Below are positions 8,645-21,914 of a DNA stretch of 64,000 bases, piece by piece. Under the pieces are notes generated by a model. It saw only the letters and a program-made list of their open reading frames with translations, searched no databases and had not been told where the DNA came from. Origin of the DNA: an uncultured Pseudomonadota bacterium. Its GTDB lineage: Bacteria; Myxococcota_A; UBA796; SXON01. Location of the stretch: positions 80,662 through 144,661 of the forward strand of contig CAIQVJ010000048.1 in NCBI GenBank assembly GCA_903875225.1, read 5' to 3'. The position numbers and the translations under genes were made by a program. Positions within the stretch are counted from its first letter, which is position 1, and every line of letters starts with the position of its first letter.

Positions 8645-11287
8645 CTACTTCGCCGGCCCAAAGTCGTAGGCGCACCGGAATTCGACGTCGGCGCCGTCGA
8701 CCGTGGCGGGGACCGGCTCGGGCGGGCTCTTGCCCGTGAGGTCCACGCGAAAGTAGGCGATCCCCCCGTCCCGAACCTCCGCTCCCCACTCCTTGCCTGT
8801 GGCGCGCAGGAACGTGTGGCCCGCCTGCGCCCGGGCACGCGCTGAAGCCGGGAGCGGGTCCGCCGTGTACGTGGCATCGCCCCCTGGGAACACCAACTCC
8901 CTCGGAGTGGGCAGGCGCGCGCCCTCGGCGGCGCACACGGTAGCAGCGAGCGCCGGCGTGATGCAGGTGGCCGCGAAGGCGCTCAGGCCCCCGGTGCCCA
9001 CCGCGGCCGCCAGGCATGGACTGCGGGCAGCGAGGGCCTGCGCCACGGCCTCCGCCGGGGGAGCCACGTACAAGTCGTGAGTCCGCCCATCCAGTGCCGC
9101 CAGCACCGGCGCGGAGTCGAGATCGCCGAACGTGCGAGGGGCCACGTCGACGTACGCCTGGCCGTTGGGGAGCATCCCGCCAATCACGTTGAAGCCCGTG
9201 GAGAGCTCTCCGAACTGGCGCAGGTTCGCCAGCAGCGAAGCCGGAAACGCCAGCACGCCACAACAGAGGAGCCCAGTCGCCAGTGCGTCGCGAGCGCCGA
9301 GCACGCCCGCGGGCCAGAGGAGCGCCCGGCGAAAGATCACCGCGTAGACCGCGATCGCAAGCAGCAGGGTGGCCGCGCCGGCCAGCGCGTGCGTCTGGAT
9401 GCTCAACGCCATTGCAGCGGAGAGCGCCGCACGCAACTGGGGAGGCGCGACCCCGATCTCTCCCAGACGCGCGACGTAGTCGAAGGTGATGGAGACGGCG
9501 ATCGCCGCCATTGCGGCGCAGGTGCTCACCACGAGCGTGATCCGCGGGAGATCGCGACGAAGCGGCGAGTCCGGCGTGGCAGGGAGCTCGGCGGTGCACC
9601 GGGCCAGCGTGATGGCGGTCGCGAGCCCTCCCGGCAGCTCGAAGCCCAGCAGCACGAGCGCCACCTCACCGGGGAGCAGGCGCTGGACGACGACGCTCGC
9701 GAGGATCGCCGAGACCCCGGCCGCGAACGCGCGCCGGGCCCACCGATCGCCCCGGGGCGCGGTGCGGTGGAACGCGCACGCCAGCATCACCCACCAGCAC
9801 CAGCAGATCATCAGCACCGAGAGCCCCGCCGCGGTGCTCATGTACTGCCCGATCGTCGTCCCGATGTGCGCCGGGAGCAGGGGCTGCTGGGAGAGATCCG
9901 CGTAGGCGCGCAGGTCGGAGGTCAGGTTCTCGAGCGTGGAGGTACAGCGGGTCTGCGCGTACCCCAGGGCGGCGAGGAACATGCACAAGAGCGCGAGCGA
10001 GCCATCGCGAAGGGTGCCGAGCGTGGGCCGGGCGTGGGACCACATCAGCGAGTGCCAGACCGCCGCGACCGCCACCGCCAGGACCCATACGAGGCTCCAC
10101 ATCGGGAACGCCGCTTCGGAGAGACCGGCGGCGGAGCACGCCCAGGCGCGGATCGCCGGCACGAATGGAAGGAGCGCCGGCCATCCGGCGAGCGCGAACC
10201 ACGCCGCCCACTTGAAGGCGGGGACCGGCGGCGCGACGGGCGCGGGTGCGACGAGCAGGGGCGAGACGAGCGGGGCCGGCGACACCGGCAGCAGCGGGTC
10301 GGTGACCGAATCGGGCTCCGGCGGGCGTTCCGCGAGATCGAAAGTGGCGGAGCCGCCAGAGCCCCGGTCCGGGTTCGGTGCGGGGTCGGGAGGCCGCTCG
10401 CGGCCCAGCCCCTGCAGGACGGCCGGGCTCACCGACCGGAACCTGCTCCGGTCCTGTCCACCCGTCCACAGCCGGAGGAGCGCCTGACAGTCTGGCGGAC
10501 GGGCCTCCCTGTCCACGCTCAGCGCAGCGTCGATCGCGACCTCCACCCGCGCGGGTACGTCCGGTACGAGCTCCCGGAGCGGCACGTAGTGCCCGGCACC
10601 GATCCGGAGCAGCACGTCGTACATCGACTCCCCCGGAAAACACCGGGTTCCCGAGACCATCTCATAGAACATCGCGCCGAGGGAGAAGATGTCGGCGCGC
10701 TGGTCGACCCCCCGGGTGTCCCGGACCTGCTCGGGCGCCATGTAGCAGGGCGTGCCCATGATCTGCCCCGACTTCGTCTGCCCGGTGGAGTCCCGGTCCA
10801 GCACGATCTTCGCCAGTCCGAAATCCGCGACCTTCGCCGTCACCCCGCCGTGGTGGCGGGCGAGGAGCACGTTCGCAGGCTTCAGGTCCCGGTGGATCAG
10901 GCCCCGCGCGTGGGCCGCGCCCACACCGGCGAGGATGCCCAGCACCAGCGCATCCACCTCGTACATCTCGAGCCGCTTCGAGGCGAGGAGTTCGTCCAGC
11001 GGCGCACCGTCCACGTACTCCATCACCAGCGCCGGGCACCCGTCGATCACGACCACATCGGTGACGGACACGATGTTCGGGTGGTGCAGGCTCGCCTGCA
11101 GCCGGCCCTCCTGGAACAGGCGGTCCCGCACGTGCGCGGAGCGGGAGTCGAGGATCTTCATCGCATGGAGCGAATCCAGGTGGGAATGGCGCACCAGATA
11201 CACCTTGGCCATCCCCCCCTGACCCAATTTTCCCTCCACCCGGTACGTACCGAGCAGGGTGCCGACGCCGAGGTCGACAGTGTCCAC
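8645..11287 (-). CDS. Ser/Thr protein kinase fused to a polytopic membrane domain
   Basis: An 880-residue protein. The N-terminal Hanks kinase (about 13-285) has the glycine loop LGQGGMAKVY, K44, catalytic D134 in HRDLKPAN, D155 of DFGLAK, and GTPCYMAPEQ. A Pro/Ala linker (about 290-360) leads to a membrane domain (about 365-720) with roughly nine hydrophobic helices, for example WAAWFALAGWPALLPFVPAI and MWSLVWVLAVAVAAVWHSL. The last 150 residues are soluble. Most bacterial kinases of this class have a single membrane helix, so the polytopic tail is unusual and could be a sensor or transporter-like module. It lies divergent from korA and upstream of the beta-propeller gene. Confidence 0.9.
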   Translation of the reverse strand: MDTVDLGVGTLLGTYRVEGKLGQGGMAKVYLVRHSHLDSLHAMKILDSRSAHVRDRLFQEGRLQASLHHPNIVSVTDVVVIDGCPALVMEYVDGAPLDELLASKRLEMYEVDALVLGILAGVGAAHARGLIHRDLKPANVLLARHHGGVTAKVADFGLAKIVLDRDSTGQTKSGQIMGTPCYMAPEQVRDTRGVDQRADIFSLGAMFYEMVSGTRCFPGESMYDVLLRIGAGHYVPLRELVPDVPARVEVAIDAALSVDREARPPDCQALLRLWTGGQDRSRFRSVSPAVLQGLGRERPPDPAPNPDRGSGGSATFDLAERPPEPDSVTDPLLPVSPAPLVSPLLVAPAPVAPPVPAFKWAAWFALAGWPALLPFVPAIRAWACSAAGLSEAAFPMWSLVWVLAVAVAAVWHSLMWSHARPTLGTLRDGSLALLCMFLAALGYAQTRCTSTLENLTSDLRAYADLSQQPLLPAHIGTTIGQYMSTAAGLSVLMICWCWWVMLACAFHRTAPRGDRWARRAFAAGVSAILASVVVQRLLPGEVALVLLGFELPGGLATAITLARCTAELPATPDSPLRRDLPRITLVVSTCAAMAAIAVSITFDYVARLGEIGVAPPQLRAALSAAMALSIQTHALAGAATLLLAIAVYAVIFRRALLWPAGVLGARDALATGLLCCGVLAFPASLLANLRQFGELSTGFNVIGGMLPNGQAYVDVAPRTFGDLDSAPVLAALDGRTHDLYVAPPAEAVAQALAARSPCLAAAVGTGGLSAFAATCITPALAATVCAAEGARLPTPRELVFPGGDATYTADPLPASARARAQAGHTFLRATGKEWGAEVRDGGIAYFRVDLTGKSPPEPVPATVDGADVEFRCAYDFGPAK

Positions 11288-11509
11288 TATCGCGGCAGTT
11301 GCTTGAATAGCATCATGACTTCGAACCTACACAACCACCCCCACTGTGACGTCCTGAGACCTGGGGGGCGGACAATGTGCTGCTTATCGGCTCGCCGCGA
11401 GGGCACGAGCGGTCAGACGGCGGACGACGCGATCTTCGACGGATACGTATTTCGTAGGATGCCGTTCCCCCTCCCGCGCTCTTACCCGCTCGGACCGCTT
11501 AGGAGCGTC
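11288..11509 (+). promoter_or_regulatory. Divergent intergenic region between kinase and korA
   Basis: These 222 bases must carry the start signals for the minus-strand kinase and the plus-strand korA operon. The stretch is less GC-rich than its surroundings and contains an 8-base palindrome, ATACGTAT, near 11443. A good ribosome site, AGGAG at 11501-11505, precedes korA. I could not assign convincing -35/-10 pairs on either strand, and no known operator is recognisable. Confidence 0.4.
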
Positions 11510-13333
11510 ATGAAGCCCGTCGAGACCCTCGAAGATGTAGTAATCCGCTTTGCCGGAGACTCCGGTGACGGCATGCAGATCGTGGGGACACAGTTCACCC
11601 AGACGACCGCCCGCCTCGGAAACGACCTTGCAACCTTCCCCGACTACCCAGCGGAGATTCGCGCGCCCTCGGGCACCGTCGCCGGGGTGAGCGGGTTCCA
11701 GCTCCACTTCTCCTCCATCGACATCTCGACGCCAGGCGACGTCCCCGACGCGCTGATCGCGATGAACCCCGCGGCGCTCAAGGTCAACATCGGCGACCTC
11801 AAGCCCGGCGGCGTGGTGATCGTGAACACGGAGAAATTCGTGCCGCGCGAGTTCGAGAAGGCCGGATACGCCGCGGACCCGTTGGCGGATGGAGGGCTCG
11901 ACAAGTACCAGCTGGTGCGGGTGGACATGGGCCGCCTCACGCGCGAAGCCGTCGCGGGCCTGGGCCTCACGAACAAGGACACGGACCGGTGTCGGAACTT
12001 CTTCGCGCTCGGCATGACGTACTGGCTGTACAGCCGCTCGATCGAGACGACGCGCGACTGGATCGAGCAGAAGTTCAAGGATCCGTGGAAGCAGGCCAAT
12101 TTGCGGGCCCTCGAGGCCGGCTGGAGCTACGCGGAGACCGTCGAGGTCTTCACCTCGCGCTACCAGATCCCCGCGGCGAAGCTCCCCCCCGGGAAATACC
12201 GCAACATCGTGGGTAACCACGCTGTTGCGCTCGGTCTCGCCGCGGCCTCGGCGCGCGCGGAGGTACCCCTTTTCCTGGGCAGCTACCCGATCACGCCCGC
12301 CACGGACATCCTCCAGTACCTCGCCGCCTTCAAGGCCTGGGGCGTCCAGACCTTCCAGGCCGAGGACGAGATCGCAGCCATCGGCTCCGCCATCGGCGCC
12401 TCCTACGCCGGCCACATCGGCGTCACCACGACCTCCGGCCCAGGAATGGCGCTCAAGACCGAGGCGATCGGGCTCGCGATCATGACCGAGCTGCCGCTCG
12501 TGATCGTGAACGTGCAGCGCGGCGGGCCCTCCACCGGGCTGCCGACCAAGACCGAGCAATCCGACCTCTGGCAGGCGCTCGTCGGACGGAACGGCGAGGC
12601 GCCCCTCTGCGTGCTCGCAGCCGCATCCCCGGCGGACTGCTTCCGGATGGCGGTCGAGGCCGTGCGCATCGCCACGACCTACATGACCCCGGTCATCCTG
12701 CTCACCGACGGCTACCTCGCGAACGGGTCCGAACCCTGGCGCGTGAGCGAGCTCTCCGAGCTCCCCGAGATGAAGGTCCACTTCGAGACCAACCCCGAGG
12801 ACTACCACGCCTACGGGCGCGACCCCGTCACCGGTGCCCGCCCCTGGGTCCGTCCGGGCACCCCGAAGATGGAGAACCGCATCGGCGGCCTCGAAAAGCA
12901 GGAGACCACGGGCAACGTCTCCTACGACGCCGTCAACCACGAGGTGATGGTCAAGGCTCGCGCCCAGAAGATCGCGAACATCCAGGTGCCGGATCTCGAG
13001 GTGCACGGCGACGCCGACGGCGTGCTGTTCGTCGGCTGGGGTTCCACCTACGGCGCCATCCGCACGGCCGTGGACGCCGCCCGGGCGCGCGGCCACCGGG
13101 TCGCCCACGCCCATCTCCGCTACATGAACCCGCTGCCGGCCAACACCGCAGAGGTCCTGCGGAGCTTCCGCCGCGTGGTGGTCCCGGAGATGAACCTCGG
13201 GCAGCTCTCCCTGTGGCTCCGCGCCCAGACGGGTGTCGGCTGCATTTCGCTCCCCAAGGTGCAGGGGCGCATGTTCAAGGTCTCTGAGTTGATCGAAGCA
13301 ATCGCCCTTCACGGGCTGGAGGACGCCAAATGA
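11510..13333 (+). CDS. korA: 2-oxoglutarate:ferredoxin oxidoreductase, fused gamma-alpha subunit
   Basis: The 607-residue subunit pairs with KorB to oxidise a 2-oxoacid with CoA to acyl-CoA, CO2 and reduced ferredoxin in the cytoplasm. The N-terminal gamma-type domain (about 1-190) starts with VIRFAGDSGDGMQIVG, the family signature. The alpha domain follows from about 215, with GSYPITPATDIL near 257, then QAEDEIAAIGSAIGASYAG, TTTSGPGMALKTEAIG and NVQRGGPSTGLPTKTEQSD. Start ATG 11510 has AGGAG 4 bases upstream; the frame stays open far upstream but that part is antisense to the kinase. The stop overlaps korB by ATGA. Substrate choice between 2-oxoglutarate and other 2-oxoacids cannot be fixed from sequence alone. 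Confidence 0.92.
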   Translation: MKPVETLEDVVIRFAGDSGDGMQIVGTQFTQTTARLGNDLATFPDYPAEIRAPSGTVAGVSGFQLHFSSIDISTPGDVPDALIAMNPAALKVNIGDLKPGGVVIVNTEKFVPREFEKAGYAADPLADGGLDKYQLVRVDMGRLTREAVAGLGLTNKDTDRCRNFFALGMTYWLYSRSIETTRDWIEQKFKDPWKQANLRALEAGWSYAETVEVFTSRYQIPAAKLPPGKYRNIVGNHAVALGLAAASARAEVPLFLGSYPITPATDILQYLAAFKAWGVQTFQAEDEIAAIGSAIGASYAGHIGVTTTSGPGMALKTEAIGLAIMTELPLVIVNVQRGGPSTGLPTKTEQSDLWQALVGRNGEAPLCVLAAASPADCFRMAVEAVRIATTYMTPVILLTDGYLANGSEPWRVSELSELPEMKVHFETNPEDYHAYGRDPVTGARPWVRPGTPKMENRIGGLEKQETTGNVSYDAVNHEVMVKARAQKIANIQVPDLEVHGDADGVLFVGWGSTYGAIRTAVDAARARGHRVAHAHLRYMNPLPANTAEVLRSFRRVVVPEMNLGQLSLWLRAQTGVGCISLPKVQGRMFKVSELIEAIALHGLEDAK

Positions 13334-14342
13334 CTACCGAACCCACCGCCGTGCGCACCTTGAATCGCAAGGAGTTCATGTCCTCCCAGATGATCCGGTG
13401 GTGCCCGGGCTGCGGCGACTACGCGATCCTGGCGCAGGCCCAGACCGTGTTCGCGGAGCTCGGCATCCCCCGTGAGAACTTCTGCGTCATCAGCGGCATC
13501 GGCTGCTCCAGCCGGTTCCCCTACTACATGGAGACCTACGGCTTCCACACGATCCACGGGCGCGCTGCGACCATCGCCTCCGGAGTGAAGCTCGCGAACC
13601 CCGAGCTCTCGGTGTGGATCGTCACGGGTGACGGCGACGCGCTCGCCATCGGCGGGAACCACACCGGGCACCTCCTCCGCCGCAACATCGACGTCCAGGT
13701 GCTGCTGTTCAACAACCGGATCTACGGGCTCACGAAAGGCCAGGCCAGCCCGACCTCGGAGTTCGGCAAGAAGACCAAGTCCACGCCGCTCGGCACGGTC
13801 GAGAACCCCTACAACACCGCTGCTTTCGCGCTCGGCTGCGGTGGCACGTTCGTCGCCCGCACCGTGGACATGTTCACCGCCCAGATGCGCGACATCCTGC
13901 GCGCGGCGCACGCCCATCGCGGGACGTCCTTCGTAGAGGCCTACCAGACCTGCGAGATCTTCAACGACGGGGCGTTCGTCGACCTCACCGACAAGGCGAG
14001 CCGCGAAGAAGCGTGCCTCATGCTGCAGAACGGCGCACCGATGGTGTACGCCGGCGGCAAGAAGGGCATCCGGCTCGAGGGGCTCCGGCCCACGATCGTG
14101 GAGCTCGGGGAGCGCTGGAGCGCTTCGGACTGCCTCGTCCACGACGAGACGGACGACACGCTCGCGGGCATCCTCGCCCGGATGGAGCGACCGTTCCCCG
14201 TTCCGATGGGCATCCTGCACCGCGTGCAGAAGCCCACGTACGACGCCCTCGCCGCCGCGCAGATCGCGGGCGCCCGGCTCAAGGGGAAGAACCCGCCGAT
14301 CGAGGATCTTCTGGGGGGTGGAGACACCTGGACGGTGGAGTA

Positions 14343-14343
<1 letters not shown>
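13330..14343 (+). CDS. korB: 2-oxoglutarate:ferredoxin oxidoreductase, beta (thiamine diphosphate) subunit
   Basis: A 337-residue thiamine-diphosphate subunit partnering KorA. Visible motifs are RWCPGCGDYAILAQ near the N-terminus, SGIGCSSRFPYY, HGRAATIASG, and the TPP/Mg motif VTGDGDALAIGGNH followed by NNRIYGLTKGQASPTS. Length matches the KorB family. It overlaps korA by 4 bases and its TAA shares one base with the nifJ ATG, so translation is probably coupled through the whole operon. A paralogous korB lies at 44616-45626. Confidence 0.93.
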
Positions 14344-17863
<3,520 letters not shown>

Positions 17864-17864
<1 letters not shown>

Positions 17865-18859
17865 TGGACCTCTCCACGACGTACCTCGGCCTGAAGCTCC
17901 CCCACCCCCTGATCAGCGGGGCGTCCCCCTTGACGGACGACCTCGACATGGTGCGCCGGCTCGAGGCAGCGGGGGCCGCCGCCATCGTGATGAACTCGCT
18001 GTTCGAAGAGCAGATCACGCTCGAGGACAACGCCGCGCAGGCGCAGCGCGACGAGAATCAGGACAGCTTCGCCGAGGCCCAGTCCTTCTTTCCCCAGTCG
18101 ACCGACTTCGCGTACGGGCCCCGCGCCTGGCTCGATCAGGTCGCCCGCATCAAGGCCACGGTCAAGGTGCCGGTGATCGCCTCGCTCAACGGCACGACGG
18201 CGACCGGCTGGGTCCGCTATGCCAGGCAGATCGAGGAGGTCGGTGCAGACGCGCTGGAGCTCAACATCTACCTGCTGGCAACGCGTTCGCAGGTCGACGG
18301 GCGGCAGATCGAGGATCGCGTGGTGGAGGTCGCGGAGGCCGTGCGCGACTCCGTGCACCTGCCCCTGGCGGTGAAGCTCTCTCCTTTCTACTCCTCGCTC
18401 CCGAACCTCGTGCGCCGGCTGGATGCGGTCGGGGTGACAGCCGTGGTGCTGTTCAACCGCTTCCTCCAGCCCGACATCGACATCGAGCGGCTCGAGGTCG
18501 CGCCGAAGCTGGTGCTGTCCACCCCATCGGAGCTGCTCCTCCGGCTTCGCTGGCTCGCGATCCTGCACGGGCGCACGAACATGGAGCTCTCCGCCTCGGG
18601 CGGCGCCCACACCGCCGAGGACGTGATCAAGGCCCTGATGGCCGGCGCGAACACCGTGCAGGTCGTCTCCGCGCTGCTCAAGCACGGCCCTGAACACATC
18701 GGCGTGCTCCGCGCCGGTCTGGAGAAGTGGATGGTGGAGCACGAGTACGACTCCGTGCGCCAGATGCGGGGCAGCATGAGCCTGCAGCGTTGCCCGGATC
18801 CCGAGGCCTTCGAGCGCGGAAACTACGCGAAGGTGCTCAAGACGTGGCGACCGAGCTAG
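17864..18859 (+). CDS. Dihydroorotate dehydrogenase-like flavoprotein, NifJ-linked
   Basis: A 331-residue TIM-barrel protein of the DHOD-like class: MDLSTTYLGLKLPHPLISGA at the start, NGTTATGWVRYARQIEEVGA, ELNIYLLATRS, LPLAVKLSPFYSS, ELSASGGAHTAEDVIKALMA and a GANTVQVVSALLKHG phosphate/flavin-binding end. Genes like this are often found beside nifJ, and here its ATG shares a base with the nifJ stop. It is therefore more likely a redox accessory in ferredoxin metabolism than the housekeeping pyrimidine enzyme PyrD. The true substrate is not known. The operon appears to end here, with a hairpin at 18884. Confidence 0.88.
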
Positions 18860-18883
18860 CCAACTGAAGCCAGAGTGTGTGGT

Positions 18884-18906
18884 CTCGCGCAGGAGTCCTG
18901 TGCGAG
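18884..18906 (+). terminator. Hairpin after the korAB-nifJ operon
   Basis: Arms CTCGCGCAGGA and TCCTGTGCGAG can pair over 11 positions (one G-T wobble) around a single G, starting 24 bases after the last stop of the operon. There is no T-run behind it, so it is a weak candidate for an intrinsic terminator. It might instead protect the 3' end or mark a Rho-linked site. Confidence 0.4.
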
Positions 18907-19136
18907 GTCGCACATCCTGTCCGTCGATCATGCGCACAAACCCTCTTTTGGGGTGCGAAACCACCCGATCAGCCCGGAAAGCGCGCGGCACAAGCCTTGC
19001 AAAGAGGTCCGTCTCGGAGCCCCACGTCTTGTATCCATCCGTCAAAATTCGTTTCGACATGCATCATATAGCGGATAAGCAAACTGAACGACGGCTCATA
19101 AGCCCTCTCACCTAACTCTCACCTCAGGAGGTTCTC

Positions 19137-21914
19137 GTGACACGATTCACTCTACTCGGCCTGGTAATGGCCACGACAATGGTCTTCGGATGCGGCAAAG
19201 GCACGGAAGGCCCCGCCGGCAAGGATGGCGTCGACGGCGTTGACGGCGTTGACGGCAAGGATGGTGTCGATGGCACCAACGGCGTCGACGGCACCAACGG
19301 CGCGGACGGCGCCGATGGCGCAGACGGCACCAACGGCATCGATGGGACGAACGGCGCTGACGGCGCTGACGGCACCAACGGAACGAACGGCACCGACGGG
19401 ACCGACGGCACCGATGGGACCGACGGCGAAGACGGCCTGGACGTCGGGATCGCGACCTTCCACGGCGCCGATGCCCTCGCCGCAGCGGACCTCGCGGATG
19501 CGGACAAGTACCGCGCCGAGACCACCATCACCGGCGCCACCGCCGACGCCTCCGGCGTCGTCACGGTCGACTTCACGGTCCTCGACGCCGACGGCGCCCC
19601 GCTGACCGACCTCGCGAGCGCGAACTTCAGCATCGCAGTCCTCCGCCCCGCTTCGGGCGCCGAGAGCTTCAGCAAGTGGGAATCGTACATCTACCGGACG
19701 CAGACCGTCGTCAATTCCTCCAGCAACGACTGGCCGAACCCTGATGGCACCGAGGCCGAGCAGGCCTACAAGGAGTCCAGCAGCTCCGGTACCTTCACCA
19801 ACAACGGTGACGGCTCCTACACCTACGTGTACGGCACGAACATCTCCGCGGTCGTCACGCCTGTCACGGGCACCGCGATCACCTACGACCGCACCCTGAC
19901 CCACCGCGTCGCGGTGATGTTCGGTGGACACAGCGGCCCCACCGACGACGCCACGTTCGACTTCGTCCCGGACGGCTCGGCCGTCACGGATACGCGCAAC
20001 ATCGTCGAGACCGCCACCTGCCAGCACTGCCACGGCACCGAGTTCGCCGGGCACGGCGGTGACCGCGTGTCCGTCGAAAGCTGCGTGACCTGCCACACCC
20101 CGCTCACCATCGACCCGCAGAGCGGCAACACCGTCGACTTCAAGGTCATGATCCACAAGATCCACATGGGCGGCGAGCTCCCCGGTGTCGCCGGCGCAGA
20201 CGGCCTGATCTGGGACGACCTGAGCACGGACACCGACGAGTCGGCGGACAATGAGGACTACGCCATCTGGGGCTACGGTGACTCCAAGCTCGAGTGGTCC
20301 GCGGTCGGGTTCCCCGCAGTCATCAACAACTGCACCGCCTGCCACACCGGCTCCGGCGCGCAGGTCGACAACTGGAAGGAAGTCCCCTCGCGTGACACCT
20401 GCGGCTCCTGCCACAGCGACATCGACTTCGCGACCGGCGACGGCCACGACGGCGGCGCCTACAGCGATGACTCGGCCTGCACGATGTGCCACGGCGCCGA
20501 CGGCACCGCGACCATGGCGCCGACGGTCTGGGAAGCCCACGACATCGCGACGAACGCCAACACGCAGGACGTCCCCGAGTTCGACGTCTCGCTCACGGTG
20601 TCCACGCCCGCCAACGGCTCCTACTTCGTCGCGGGAGAGACCCCCGTGGTGCACATCGCGCTGACGGACGCCTCCACGGGCGTGCTCATCGACCACACCA
20701 CGATGTACGCCGACACCAACAAGGAGAGCTGCACCTCCACGACCTGCACCGCTCGTGACGGCCTGTTCAACCACGCGTACCTGATGGTGGACGGCCCCCG
20801 CGCCAACCGGGTCCCCGTGCTCGGCACGGTGGCACGGGTCGAGATCGAGAGCTCCGACGCCGGTCCGTTCGACCTGTCCAGCGCCTCCACCCTCGACCTC
20901 GTGGTCGATGGCGGCAAGGACGTTCGCACGCGCACGGACACCTACGCAGCGAGCATCAGCGTCGCCGTGTCGGATGGCACGTTCGCGAACCGGGCCGCGG
21001 CGACCCCCACCGAGATCGTGACCTGGCTCAACGACGACACGGCCTTCGCCGATCGCGCGATCGCCTACCTCACGACCTCGGGCGGCGTCGGCATCCGCAG
21101 CCGGAACCTGGGCGACTTCTTCTCGCTCCAGCTTGGCGACTGCGACGTCAACACCGAAGTCTTCGGTGGTGACACCGAGGAGAAGGTCATCGGCGGCTCC
21201 TACGCGTACAACAGCATCGTCCGCAACACGAGCACGAGCAGCAACGATCCGAAGGCCGCATGGTCCACGGGCGAAGTCACCTACACCCTCGACCCCGTCG
21301 ACGACCTCCAGCCTGGCACCTACATCGCCAGTGTCGAGATCGCGGACGCCGGTCGCACGAGTGACACCGACTACCGCACGCCCTCGGTCGCCAAGGTCAC
21401 GTTCCAGGTCGGCCAGGCCGATGAGGAGCTCGCCCCCGCCGGTAACTGCGATTCCTGCCACCAGTCGTCCGACGGTCAGGGCCTGATCTTCGACCAGCCC
21501 CGTCACCACAAGATCTTCGACCAGACGGCGATCGACCAGTGCGGTGGGTGTCACGACTACCAGAACCGGTACGCGACCGGCGATTACTCAGGCGGGAACC
21601 CGATCAGCCGGCGCGTCCACGCCGTGCACGATGGTTCTGCATTGAACTATCCTGAGGACACCGTCGGCCACGCGGATACAGTAGCCGGGCGGTACTGGGA
21701 CATCACCTTCCCCCAGGACATCCGCAACTGTGAGACATGCCACGAGACCGATACGACCAGTGGAACCTGGGCCACGAAGCCGGCGCGGCTGCCCTGCTCG
21801 GGCTGCCACGACTCGGACGCTGCGAGCGCCCACATGGACCTGATGACGCTGGACCCGACCCCGGACGATCCGTGGAGCGGCGACGAGGAAGAGAGCTGCG
21901 AAGTCTGCCACTAG
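19137..21914 (+). CDS. OmcA/MtrC-type decaheme c-type cytochrome lipoprotein with collagen-like stalk
   Basis: A 925-residue predicted outer-membrane, surface multiheme cytochrome. The signal LLGLVMATTMVFGC ends in a lipobox (C19). Then come 27 uninterrupted Gly-X-Y triplets (G22 to about 102), mostly GVD, GTN, GAD and GTD. Ten CXXCH heme sites follow, from CQHCH at 295 through CVTCH, CTACH, CGSCH, CTMCH, CDSCH, CGGCH, CETCH and CSGCH to CEVCH as the last five residues. Heme number and Ig-like beta regions between clusters fit the OmcA/MtrC family, which passes electrons to extracellular acceptors. GTG 19137 has a perfect AGGAGG 5 bases upstream. The 277 bases before the gene include an AT-richer patch (19040-19100) that probably holds the promoter. 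Confidence 0.93.
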   Translation: MTRFTLLGLVMATTMVFGCGKGTEGPAGKDGVDGVDGVDGKDGVDGTNGVDGTNGADGADGADGTNGIDGTNGADGADGTNGTNGTDGTDGTDGTDGEDGLDVGIATFHGADALAAADLADADKYRAETTITGATADASGVVTVDFTVLDADGAPLTDLASANFSIAVLRPASGAESFSKWESYIYRTQTVVNSSSNDWPNPDGTEAEQAYKESSSSGTFTNNGDGSYTYVYGTNISAVVTPVTGTAITYDRTLTHRVAVMFGGHSGPTDDATFDFVPDGSAVTDTRNIVETATCQHCHGTEFAGHGGDRVSVESCVTCHTPLTIDPQSGNTVDFKVMIHKIHMGGELPGVAGADGLIWDDLSTDTDESADNEDYAIWGYGDSKLEWSAVGFPAVINNCTACHTGSGAQVDNWKEVPSRDTCGSCHSDIDFATGDGHDGGAYSDDSACTMCHGADGTATMAPTVWEAHDIATNANTQDVPEFDVSLTVSTPANGSYFVAGETPVVHIALTDASTGVLIDHTTMYADTNKESCTSTTCTARDGLFNHAYLMVDGPRANRVPVLGTVARVEIESSDAGPFDLSSASTLDLVVDGGKDVRTRTDTYAASISVAVSDGTFANRAAATPTEIVTWLNDDTAFADRAIAYLTTSGGVGIRSRNLGDFFSLQLGDCDVNTEVFGGDTEEKVIGGSYAYNSIVRNTSTSSNDPKAAWSTGEVTYTLDPVDDLQPGTYIASVEIADAGRTSDTDYRTPSVAKVTFQVGQADEELAPAGNCDSCHQSSDGQGLIFDQPRHHKIFDQTAIDQCGGCHDYQNRYATGDYSGGNPISRRVHAVHDGSALNYPEDTVGHADTVAGRYWDITFPQDIRNCETCHETDTTSGTWATKPARLPCSGCHDSDAASAHMDLMTLDPTPDDPWSGDEEESCEVCH

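Noticed and set aside
9077..11509. Long plus-strand open frame running into korA
   Set aside because: It is antisense to the kinase gene; its translation is Arg/Gly/Pro/His-rich shadow sequence with no domain. Real korA begins at 11510, where the family match and ribosome site start.
19152..21554. 800-codon minus-strand open frame under the decaheme gene
   Set aside because: Low-complexity Val/Gly/Asp/Ala shadow of the plus-strand codons; no signal, domain or ribosome site. The plus strand has ten heme motifs.
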